Of a stretch of 6,218 nt of DNA, positions 1 through 4,848 are shown in pieces; positions within the stretch are counted from its first letter, which is position 1; each line of letters begins with the position of its first letter. The position numbers and the translations under genes were made by a program. The notes under the pieces were generated by a model. It was not told the origin of the DNA. It saw only the letters and a program-made list of their open reading frames with translations, and did not search any database. Source of the DNA: Candidatus Sulfopaludibacter sp. SbA3 (GTDB lineage Bacteria; Acidobacteriota; Terriglobia; Bryobacterales; Bryobacteraceae); the NCBI GenBank assembly GCA_900290315.1, contig OKRF01000153.1:1-6218 (forward strand). Direction: 5' to 3'.

Positions 1-80
1 AGGCTCGTGATGTTCGGCTGCGCATGCAGAAGGGTAACCGTAGTCAAACCGAGCAACACCACCGGCCAACGTGAGCGCAT
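1..80 (-). CDS. N-terminus of an exported protein, cut by the window edge
   Basis: Only the first 26 codons are visible, reading leftward from an ATG at 80-78, with no stop. The peptide starts with a charged n-region (MRSRW), then a hydrophobic core (PVVLLGLTTVTLL) and a likely signal peptidase I site after HA, giving a mature start at QPNITS. This is the usual layout of a Sec signal peptide. A strong Shine-Dalgarno (GGAGG on the minus strand, 89-85) lies 4 bases from the ATG, and a promoter-like sequence sits about 30-60 bases further upstream (113-141). Signal peptide, ribosome site and promoter together make a real gene start convincing although the body is outside the window. The function cannot be told from 26 residues. 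Confidence 0.72.
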   Translation of the reverse strand, partial: MRSRWPVVLLGLTTVTLLHAQPNITS

Positions 81-112
81 TGTTCCTCCGATTACCGCAG
101 ACACTCCCATCA

Positions 113-141
113 ATTATTGGACTTGGGTGCACAAAATGCAA
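113..141 (-). promoter_or_regulatory. Probable sigma70-type promoter of the leftward edge gene
   Basis: On the minus strand TTGCAT (141-136) is followed after exactly 17 bases by AATAAT (118-113), which matches the -10 consensus at five of six positions. The predicted transcription start near 106 gives a leader of about 25 bases that contains the GGAGG ribosome site. Read from sequence only; no transcription data. Confidence 0.55.
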
Positions 142-184
142 ACTTTGTCTTTTCAACCCTTTTTCAACTTTTCAACGGGTGCAC
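125..184. promoter_or_regulatory. Pair of GGGTGCAC boxes, possible operator pair
   Basis: The identical octamer GGGTGCAC, containing the palindrome GTGCAC, occurs at 125-132 and 177-184, in the same orientation and 52 bases apart, close to five helical turns. The first copy lies inside the spacer between the -35 and -10 elements of the leftward promoter, and the second just beyond the GTTGAAAA array. This geometry suggests a repressor site with an auxiliary site, but that is inference. Confidence 0.35.
150..176 (-). repeat. Three GTTGAAAA direct repeats upstream of a promoter
   Basis: TTTTCAAC occurs at 150-157, 161-168 and 169-176 (GTTGAAAA on the minus strand), with start-to-start spacings of 11 and 8 bases. 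The array ends 8 bases upstream of the -35 element of the leftward promoter, where an activator array or an UP-like A-tract would sit. Each unit also contains TTGAAA, so the copies could serve as alternative -35 elements. A binding protein cannot be named. Confidence 0.5.
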
Positions 185-238
185 GTCACGAGAATGCGGC
201 TTTTCTGTATAGCTCGGTTTTTTGGCTTGAAACTTGCG

Positions 239-250
239 GTGATATATCAC
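239..250. repeat. Perfect 12-bp palindrome GTGATATATCAC
   Basis: The palindrome stands out in a GC-rich background and lies at the left end of the recognisable DUF6788-like remnant. It could be a protein-binding site or chance; nothing nearby decides it. Confidence 0.3.
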
Positions 251-445
251 AGCCTCACGCATGCCGTAGAGGGCAAGACACGATCGCGTTTCCTCTCCGC
301 TGAGCAGGCCGACCTGGCCCAGCAGCAAATCGATGCTGGCCGCCAGTTTCGCCGTCATGTCGATGCGCTCTGGGATGCATGCGAGCAATGGGCAGATAGC
401 CAATTAGCGGGTGTCTCAGCCTCCTCCGGAGATCGTTTTTTGTAG
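239..445 (+). pseudogene. Remnant of a transposon-associated DUF6788-like protein (C-terminal part)
   Basis: The reading frame ending at the TAG at 443-445 encodes the string EGKTRSRFLSAEQ, then a charged helical stretch containing QIDAGRQFRRHVDALW and CEQWADSQLA. From memory this resembles the C-terminal half of DUF6788-type small proteins, which are often encoded next to transposases: a GKTRSR-F/Y-LSPEQ turn followed by a long helix rich in R, E and W. The Cys-containing N-terminal half expected in that family (CGKPGCxC-like) is missing from all three plus-strand frames upstream. The open frame can be followed back to 71, but that part overlaps the start and promoter of the leftward gene and has no protein-like character. 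There is no ribosome site near 239. I read it as a decayed 5'-truncated fragment. The family call is from recall, not from a search. Confidence 0.42.
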
Positions 446-500
446 CCGGTCATTTCGGGGCGGACCGTCCCGCGAAACTTCATGAAAAAACGGCGGCTGG

Positions 501-545
501 TAGCGCCGGCGGTCTCGCCGCCGGTTGCACTCGCCGACCGGCGGT
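501..545. repeat. GC-rich intergenic palindromes
   Basis: A 7-bp stem CCGGCGG/CCGCCGG (506-512 and 518-524) with a TCTCG loop is followed by a smaller hairpin CGCC/GGCG (532-535 and 540-543). The form, a C/G palindrome around a GTCTCGCC core, resembles repetitive intergenic palindromes in acidobacterial and verrucomicrobial genomes (the resemblance is from recall). No poly-T tract directly follows on either strand, so it is a weak candidate for an intrinsic terminator. The surrounding 446-690 stretch shows no other coding signal. Confidence 0.4.
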
Positions 546-618
546 AGAGTCGAAGTATCGTTGCCACCGGCAGCGTAAGAATTGAGGCCGAACCACGGAA
601 ATTTTCAAGAGAGGCAAC

Positions 619-643
619 TGATTTCGCAAAGGCAGCGAAATCA
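619..643 (-). terminator. Possible terminator hairpin downstream of the TIGR03435 gene
   Basis: A perfect 9-bp inverted repeat, TGATTTCGC (619-627) and GCGAAATCA (635-643), flanks a 7-base loop and lies about 48 bases beyond the stop codon of the leftward gene at 691. A T-run does not directly follow on the minus strand, so it may stabilise the 3' end rather than terminate transcription. Confidence 0.35.
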
Positions 644-690
644 ATCGCCTGCCACCGCTTTGCGGCGCATACCGAAAGCAACGGCCACGC

Positions 691-1479
691 TCAATTCCCC
701 GATGGCTTCTCGGCGTGATCGATCACGATCGTTTCCACGGGACCTTTGGCCGCTTCTAATTTGAGCCCGATCCCCTGGATGGAAGCGAAGATCGACGCGA
801 TGACGTCGGTGTGCGCATCATCGGAAGCGTACTCGAACCGAAAATCGTACGATCCCTCCAGCCCGGTGCGCTCCAGGACGGGGCGACCCAGATATCCGCT
901 CAATCGCTGGGCCAGGAGCGGCATGGTGATGTTGGTGCCGGCGAGGCCGTCCCCCGAGATGGCACCTCCGCGGAGGCTGCCGGCCCAGGGATATGCGTCT
1001 TTGTCCTTCGCGTCCCGCAGTCTACGCTCTTTGCTGCCTTTCGTCAGAAAATACACCGGACCTTCCCTGGTCTCGCGATGGAACTTCAATTCGAATCGAT
1101 CTACCAGCAGCGTTTGCAGCATCTGGCGCTGCTCGGCATTGGGAGGCGCTTTGGGATAGGGCGGGGTCGCCTTGCTCGATTTGGCGGAGGCCGGCGGCTT
1201 GGCTTCGATATCGTAACGGTCGTCGTGGATCCAACGAGGTCCGCCTGAAACCTGAAACGGCTGGGCATCGAACGCCTCTTCAATCAGCATCTGCAGCGTG
1301 TACAGGCTAGCGGTAATTCGTCCGCCGGGATAGGTGAACAGGCCAATGATGCGGTCCTGTGGGGTCGCGGGCTTCACTGAAGCCACCTCAAACGCTGGCG
1401 GGTCCTCCGCGGACTGGCCCCGCAGTCCCGCCGGCACGATTCCGGCCATACCGATCGCCACAAGCGCTGAAATCCGCAT
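691..1479 (-). CDS. TIGR03435 family (DUF3738) exported acidobacterial protein
   Basis: This 262-residue protein has the marks of the TIGR03435 family: a signal peptide (residues 1-22, MRISALVAIGMAG then a likely cut near LRGQ), then the family opening FEVASVKP (30-37), MLIEEAF (64-70), VSGGPRWIHDDRYDIEAK (77-94), the MLQTLLVDRFELKFHRE block (120-136), RTGLEGSYDFRFEY (204-217) and a C-terminal GLKLEAAKGPVE...IDHAEKPS. The length fits the family. The frame is open upstream to 1617, but I chose the ATG at 1479 because it begins the signal peptide and is preceded by GGGGAAG at a suitable distance; a longer start would overlap the divergent gene. The family is massively expanded in Solibacter-type Acidobacteria and has no known biochemical role; an extracytoplasmic location is inferred from the signal peptide. 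The gene is divergent from the oxidoreductase at 1584. Confidence 0.92.
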   Translation of the reverse strand: MRISALVAIGMAGIVPAGLRGQSAEDPPAFEVASVKPATPQDRIIGLFTYPGGRITASLYTLQMLIEEAFDAQPFQVSGGPRWIHDDRYDIEAKPPASAKSSKATPPYPKAPPNAEQRQMLQTLLVDRFELKFHRETREGPVYFLTKGSKERRLRDAKDKDAYPWAGSLRGGAISGDGLAGTNITMPLLAQRLSGYLGRPVLERTGLEGSYDFRFEYASDDAHTDVIASIFASIQGIGLKLEAAKGPVETIVIDHAEKPSGN

Positions 1480-1533
1480 TGGTCTTCCCCACAGGCTGCG
1501 ATACGGGTTAGACGCCACGGGGGCCAGAATCGT

Positions 1534-1563
1534 TTGTCTCGGGACCGCGCCGGGAGCTAGAAT
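1534..1563 (+). promoter_or_regulatory. Probable promoter of the oxidoreductase gene
   Basis: TTGTCT (1534-1539) and TAGAAT (1558-1563) are separated by 18 bases. The predicted start near 1570 leaves a leader of about 14 bases to the ATG at 1584, including the ribosome site GAGGT at 1574-1578. It lies in the 104-bp spacer shared with the divergent TIGR03435 gene, for which I see no confident promoter. Confidence 0.45.
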
Positions 1564-1583
1564 AAACCGCGTCGAGGTCAAAC

Positions 1584-2858
1584 ATGGAACAACCATCCCG
1601 CAGATCTTTCCTGACATCCGCGATCGCTGGGGCGTCCGCCTTCCAGATCGTCAAACCGGAGCTGGTGCGCGGCGCCGGCAATGAGAGGCTGAAAGCCGGA
1701 CTGGTAGGCTGCGGGGCGCGCGGCACGCAGGCAGTACAGAACCTGCTCACCGGATGCGACAACGTGGATTTCGTGGCCATGGCGGATATTTTCGAAGACC
1801 GCCTGCAGGAATCCATCAACAACCTGAAGAAGCTGCCGCCGGCTCTCTCCGGGCGCGTCAAGGTGGATGCGGAACATCAGTTCACGGGCTTTGAGGCGTA
1901 CAAAAAGGTGATCGCGTCGGACGTGGATATCGTCATGCTGGCCACCTATCCGGCATACCGGCCCATTCACTTCGAGGCCGCGGTGGAAGCGAGGAAGCAC
2001 ATCTTCTGCGAGAAGCCATTCGGCACAGACCCGGTGAATGTGCGCCGTTTCATGGCCGCGGCGAAGAAATCCGAGGAGCTCAAGCTCACCGTGAAATCGG
2101 GCGCCCAGCGGCGTTCCCAGGCCTGGTATTTGGATCAGTACAAGCGCCTGAAGAACGGCGAGATCGGCGACATTGTAGCGTTCAACGCCAACTGGGTGGG
2201 TGGACCGGTGCTGAACTTCACCAAGTTCCCCAACAAAAAGCGCGACCCGAAATGGGGCGACATGGAGTTTCAGAATCGCAACTGGTACTCGTTCGAGTGG
2301 ATCTCCGGCGACCAGATTGTGGAGCAGCACCTGCACAATATCGATGTGTGCAACTGGTTCATGGGCACACATCCTGTAGAGGTGACGGCATCCGGCGGCG
2401 CGGCCTGGCGCCCGCGCGAAGAAGAGTACGGCAACATCTACGACCACATCTACGCCGATTTCGTATACCCCAACGGCGCCCACATGGCGAGCCACTGCCG
2501 CCAGTTCCAAGGACAGGGGATTGCGCAGAACGTGAGCGAGCGCATCGTAGGCTCCAAGGGTGTCATCGATAGCGCGGCACAGCGCGGTGGCCGCCCGGCC
2601 ACAGACCCGTACGTGCAGGAGCACATCGATATGGTGGCCAGCATCCTGGGGAAGGGGCCGTACTTGAACGAATCGATGGCGGTGGCCGAGAGCACCATGA
2701 CTTGCCTGATGGGCCGCGAAGCTGCATACTCCGGCGTCAAGGTGACTTGGGACATGATGATGAGCTCGAAGCTGGATCTGCTGCCCAAGAGCTTCGACTA
2801 TAAGGACAGTGTGCCGGTGCCGCCGCTGCCGGTCCCGGGCGTCTACAAGTTCGTGTAG
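1584..2858 (+). CDS. Gfo/Idh/MocA family oxidoreductase with a Tat signal
   Basis: A probable NAD(P)-dependent dehydrogenase or related enzyme acting on a sugar, polyol or glycan (424 residues). Residues 5-10 (SRRSFL) fit the twin-arginine export motif and are followed by a short hydrophobic run (AIAGASAF), so the folded, cofactor-loaded enzyme is probably sent to the periplasm. The Rossmann fold starts at KAGLVGCGARG with GxGxxG at 42-47. The family catalytic motif EKP is at 143-145 (CEKPFG), with Lys144 the expected catalytic lysine. The second-domain motif HLHNID (249-254) supplies the HxxD residues, and GSKGVID (324-330) is the usual family turn before the C-terminal strands. The ATG at 1584 is chosen because it gives the Tat motif directly and has GAGGT 5 bases upstream. 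Length and motifs look intact. The substrate cannot be read from sequence; exported members are common in Acidobacteria and Planctomycetes. Confidence 0.93.
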   Translation: MEQPSRRSFLTSAIAGASAFQIVKPELVRGAGNERLKAGLVGCGARGTQAVQNLLTGCDNVDFVAMADIFEDRLQESINNLKKLPPALSGRVKVDAEHQFTGFEAYKKVIASDVDIVMLATYPAYRPIHFEAAVEARKHIFCEKPFGTDPVNVRRFMAAAKKSEELKLTVKSGAQRRSQAWYLDQYKRLKNGEIGDIVAFNANWVGGPVLNFTKFPNKKRDPKWGDMEFQNRNWYSFEWISGDQIVEQHLHNIDVCNWFMGTHPVEVTASGGAAWRPREEEYGNIYDHIYADFVYPNGAHMASHCRQFQGQGIAQNVSERIVGSKGVIDSAAQRGGRPATDPYVQEHIDMVASILGKGPYLNESMAVAESTMTCLMGREAAYSGVKVTWDMMMSSKLDLLPKSFDYKDSVPVPPLPVPGVYKFV

Positions 2859-2884
2859 GGTACAAGGTCCCACGAGCTCCGAGG

Positions 2885-2923
2885 TGTTGCCGCTAATCCC
2901 GCAGATTCTCTGCTACGGCAACA
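2885..2923 (+). terminator. Imperfect hairpin after the oxidoreductase gene
   Basis: An outer 8-bp stem TGTTGCCG (2885-2892) / CGGCAACA (2916-2923) encloses an inner 5-bp stem GCAGA/TCTGC (2901-2905 and 2909-2913) with a 3-base loop. It begins 27 bases after the stop codon at 2858. Only a short GGTTTTCG follows, so termination is plausible but unproven; it could also be an RNA structure or operator upstream of the AraC gene. Confidence 0.35.
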
Positions 2924-2959
2924 AGACGGTGGTTTTCGACTAACTGCAATTGTGCATAG

Positions 2960-2965
2960 TACATT
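2960..2965 (+). promoter_or_regulatory. -10-like element placed for a leaderless AraC-family gene
   Basis: TACATT ends 6 bases before the ATG at 2972, and no Shine-Dalgarno is visible before that ATG. A transcript starting at the ATG would be leaderless. No clear -35 element is seen. Confidence 0.3.
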
Positions 2966-2971
2966 ATCTCC

Positions 2972-3817
2972 ATGGTGCTGGTGAATCCGCGAGGGGACGC
3001 ACTCTGGAAGTCCCACGTGATTCTGAACGGCCGCGCTCGGGATTACCACGTGCGGGATTTTGCCGGTCCGCTGTCCATCAAGTCGGTTGTGAGTGGCAGC
3101 GCCACTTGGGAGACCAACGAGGGCCGCTTCGAAATCGGTCCGGGAGCGTGCGTGGTCCTTAACGATCGGCAACCCTATTCGATCACAGTCGAATCCAGGG
3201 AAGTGGTCGAGACGTTATGCCTGTTTTTCTCGCGAGGATTCGTGGAGGATGCCGCCCGCGCAATGACGAGTGGCGACGCGGAGCTGCTGGGCGAGCCACG
3301 GAAAGATCATGCAATCGAGTTCCACGAGCGGCTGCACGCCGACGACGGGGTTCTCACGCCGTTGCTGCGGAAAATGCATCGCGGGGGCGACGAAGGCCTG
3401 GTGTGGCAACTCGCCGAAAGCCTGGTGATGCTGCACGCCGACACGCGTAAGCAAGCTGGCAAGCTGCCGGCCGCCAAAGCGTCTACGCGGGAAGAGTTGT
3501 GGCGGCGCCTGCAGCGGGGACGCAATGTCATCGAGGGGGCGCTCGGCGAGCCGCTCGACTTGCATCAGGTGGCCCGCGAGGCAACGCTTTCGCCGTACCA
3601 CTTCCACCGGGGTTTCACGCGGCTGTTTGGCGAGACGCCGCATACGTATCTGACCCGGCGCCGGATGGAGCGCGCCGCGGGGCTGCTCAGGTCGACGGAC
3701 ATGCCCGTTACGGATGTGTGTTTTGCCTGCGGCTACCAGAGTCTGGGCTCTTTCAGCAGCCTGTTCCGCAAGCATGCGGGCGTTGCCCCGGCGCACTTTC
3801 GGAGGGCGCGGATTTAG
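2972..3817 (+). CDS. AraC-family transcriptional regulator
   Basis: This 281-residue DNA-binding regulator has the standard two-part layout. Residues about 25-90 form a beta-rich, cupin-like sensor segment (SIKSVVSGSATWETNEGRFE, then GPGACVVLNDRQPYSI). Residues about 182-278 form the AraC/XylS double helix-turn-helix: first helix pair LDLHQVAREATLSPYHFHRGF (from 195), linking helix GETPHTYLTRRRMERAAGLL (220-239), and the second helix pair with VTDVCFACGYQSLGSFSSLFRK (246-267), ending in the usual GVAPAHFR. All family hallmarks are present and intact. The ligand is unknown. The ATG at 2972 is used; GTG at 2975 or 2981 would change only the first residues. It is codirectional with the oxidoreductase 113 bases upstream, so it could control that gene, but it appears to have its own promoter region. 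Confidence 0.93.
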   Translation: MVLVNPRGDALWKSHVILNGRARDYHVRDFAGPLSIKSVVSGSATWETNEGRFEIGPGACVVLNDRQPYSITVESREVVETLCLFFSRGFVEDAARAMTSGDAELLGEPRKDHAIEFHERLHADDGVLTPLLRKMHRGGDEGLVWQLAESLVMLHADTRKQAGKLPAAKASTREELWRRLQRGRNVIEGALGEPLDLHQVAREATLSPYHFHRGFTRLFGETPHTYLTRRRMERAAGLLRSTDMPVTDVCFACGYQSLGSFSSLFRKHAGVAPAHFRRARI

Positions 3818-3843
3818 CAAGATCCGAGAAGCGGGCGGCGCGA

Positions 3844-3861
3844 GGGATCTGGCATGATCCC
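3844..3861 (+). promoter_or_regulatory. Extended -10-like element and small palindrome before the ankyrin gene
   Basis: TGG followed by CATGAT (3850-3858) resembles an extended -10 and ends 6 bases before the ATG at 3865. The same bases sit between arms GGGATC (3844-3849) and GATCCC (3856-3861), a 6-bp inverted repeat that could act as an operator. The nearest purine-rich stretch lies about 18 bases from the ATG, too far for a ribosome site. Confidence 0.28.
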
Positions 3862-3864
3862 CGT

Positions 3865-4628
3865 ATGAAGATACTACTTGTTGCTTGTCTATTGGCAGCC
3901 ATGGCGGCCTCTTTGCCGTCAGCTACCGAAAAGAGTTGTTGGACGCCATTCGCAAGGGCGATGGCGCGGCAATCCTCTCACTCGTGGCCAGCGATCCGGC
4001 GCTGCTGAACGCGCGTGGCGACGATGGGGTGCCTGCCGTGCGCCTGGCAATGTACTACCGGCATCCCGAGATCGCGCAGACACTCATCCAGCGGGGCGCG
4101 ACGCTGGAGATCCATGACGCCGCGGCTGCCGGAGAGATGCAACGCCTGCGGGAATTGGCGACGGGCGATGCGGCGCTGGTGAACAGCCTCTCTACGGATG
4201 GGGCGACTCCGCTGGGACTGGCAGCATTCTTCGGGCAACGCGAGGCGGTGGAATTCCTGCTGGATCACGGGGCGCAGATCGACATGCGGGCAACGAATCC
4301 GGCGTTCCCATTCACCCCACTGCATTCGGCAATGTCCGCCGGCCACAAGGCGATCGCCGGCCTGTTGCTGGCTCCCGCCGGCCACAAGGCGATCGCCGGC
4401 CTGTTGCTGGCTCGCGGCGCGGACGTCAATGTTCGGGAGGGAGGCGGGATGACGGTGTTGCACGAAGCAGCCGGGCAGGGGAATCTGGAGTACCTCCAGA
4501 TGCTGCTGGAGCGGGGCGCCAATCCCAGCGCGAAGACAGACGATGGCAAACTGCCCGAGGACTTCGCTCGCGAGCGGAAGTTTGCGGCGGTGGTCGAACT
4601 CCTGGAACGGGCGCGCGCGGCACGCTGA
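3865..4628 (+). CDS. Exported ankyrin-repeat protein, apparent frameshift after the signal peptide
   Basis: The ankyrin body (ELLDAIRKGD onward) reads in one frame to the TGA at 4626-4628 and contains four to five ankyrin units; clear ones include DGATPLGLAAFFGQREAVEF, TPLHSAMSAGHKAIAGLLL and TVLHEAAGQGNLEYLQMLLE, each followed by a GA-D/N-type turn. Within that frame the only upstream start is TTG 3885, which gives a poor N-terminus. A good Sec signal peptide, MKILLVACLLAAMAASLPSA, begins at ATG 3865 in a different frame and reaches TEK just where the body starts. Adding one A to the AAAA run at 3929-3932 would join them as ...ATEKELLDAIRKGD, about 254 residues. This could be a real inactivating deletion or a sequencing error. 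A 39-bp tandem duplication adds 13 residues within one repeat. Ankyrin proteins bind other proteins; the partner is unknown. Confidence 0.8.
4336..4413 (+). repeat. Perfect 39-bp tandem duplication inside the ankyrin gene
   Basis: Bases 4336-4374 are repeated exactly at 4375-4413. The unit is 13 codons, so the frame is kept, and the protein gains a second AGHKAIAGLLLA. Removing one copy restores a normal-length ankyrin unit running from TPLHSAMSAGHKAIAGLLLA directly to RGADVNV. Perfect identity suggests a recent event or an assembly artefact. Confidence 0.95.
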
Positions 4629-4662
4629 AAGAGCAGCGGCTTGATTCGAAGTTCCGTCAACG

Positions 4663-4836
4663 ATGCGGCCCCTGCGGAATCGGCAGGTTCAGGATTCACG
4701 ACTGGCGTGGTGGGTTCTGTTGGGATCGGTCCTGGCGGTGCTGCTGATCGCCTGCGCCAATGTGGCCAACCTGCTGCTGGTGCGCGCCAGCAACCGCCTG
4801 CCCCACCCAGACAGCCGCGCAATGGCCCTACGGTGA
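4663..4836 (+). pseudogene. Remnant of an FtsX/MacB-type (ADOP-like) permease
   Basis: A 57-codon frame (ATG 4663, TGA 4834-4836) encodes DSRLAWWVLLGSVLAVLLIA followed by CANVANLLLVRASNR and, near the end, RAMALR. This matches the transmembrane segment and its cytoplasmic edge (LLGAV-x-x-VLLIACANVANLLLARAxxRxREMAxR) of the large acidobacterial orphan permeases of the FtsX/MacB superfamily, which are normally about 800 residues long. Residues 16-40 form one membrane helix. Everything else is missing: no N-terminal helix, periplasmic domain, remaining helices or second half. The RASNR-to-RAMALR junction also carries about six extra residues. It lies between the ankyrin gene and the TldD-like gene and is best read as a degraded fragment. 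A small one-helix membrane protein is possible but less likely. Confidence 0.7.
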
Positions 4837-4842
4837 TATCCT
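4834..4842 (+). promoter_or_regulatory. Extended -10-like element before the TldD-like gene
   Basis: TGA followed by TATCCT (4837-4842) fits an extended -10 and ends 6 bases before the TTG start at 4849. No Shine-Dalgarno is evident, so a leaderless transcript is possible. The TGA is also the stop codon of the permease remnant. Confidence 0.3.
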
Positions 4843-4848
4843 TAAGTC

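Noticed and set aside
71..238. N-terminal extension of the DUF6788-like frame back to ATG 71
   Set aside because: It overlaps the start codon, ribosome site and promoter of the leftward gene and has no protein-like conservation that I can see.
355..681. 108-codon minus-strand frame through the gene-poor stretch
   Set aside because: It runs through the palindromic repeats and antisense to the transposon-like remnant, with no ribosome site or recognisable motif.
1480..1617. Longer start for the TIGR03435 protein at 1617
   Set aside because: The extra 46 residues would precede the signal peptide and overlap the oxidoreductase start; the ATG at 1479 gives a proper signal peptide.
1578..2873. 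Long minus-strand open frame (431 codons) opposite the oxidoreductase gene
   Set aside because: It mirrors a gene with full family motifs on the plus strand, has His/Arg/Val/Leu-rich composition typical of an antisense frame in GC-rich DNA, and shows no recognisable domain.
3215..3820. 201-codon minus-strand frame opposite the AraC-family gene
   Set aside because: The composition is Arg/Pro/Gln-rich and it lies wholly within a confident AraC regulator; no start signals or domain.
3865..3867. LVAC in the ankyrin signal peptide as a lipoprotein box
   Set aside because: The cysteine is at residue 8, too close to the N-terminus for a normal lipoprotein signal; a signal peptidase I site after PSA fits better.
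4336..4413. Duplicated unit as a CRISPR or regulatory repeat
   Set aside because: There are only two abutting copies without spacers, inside a coding frame and a multiple of three long; it is a coding duplication.
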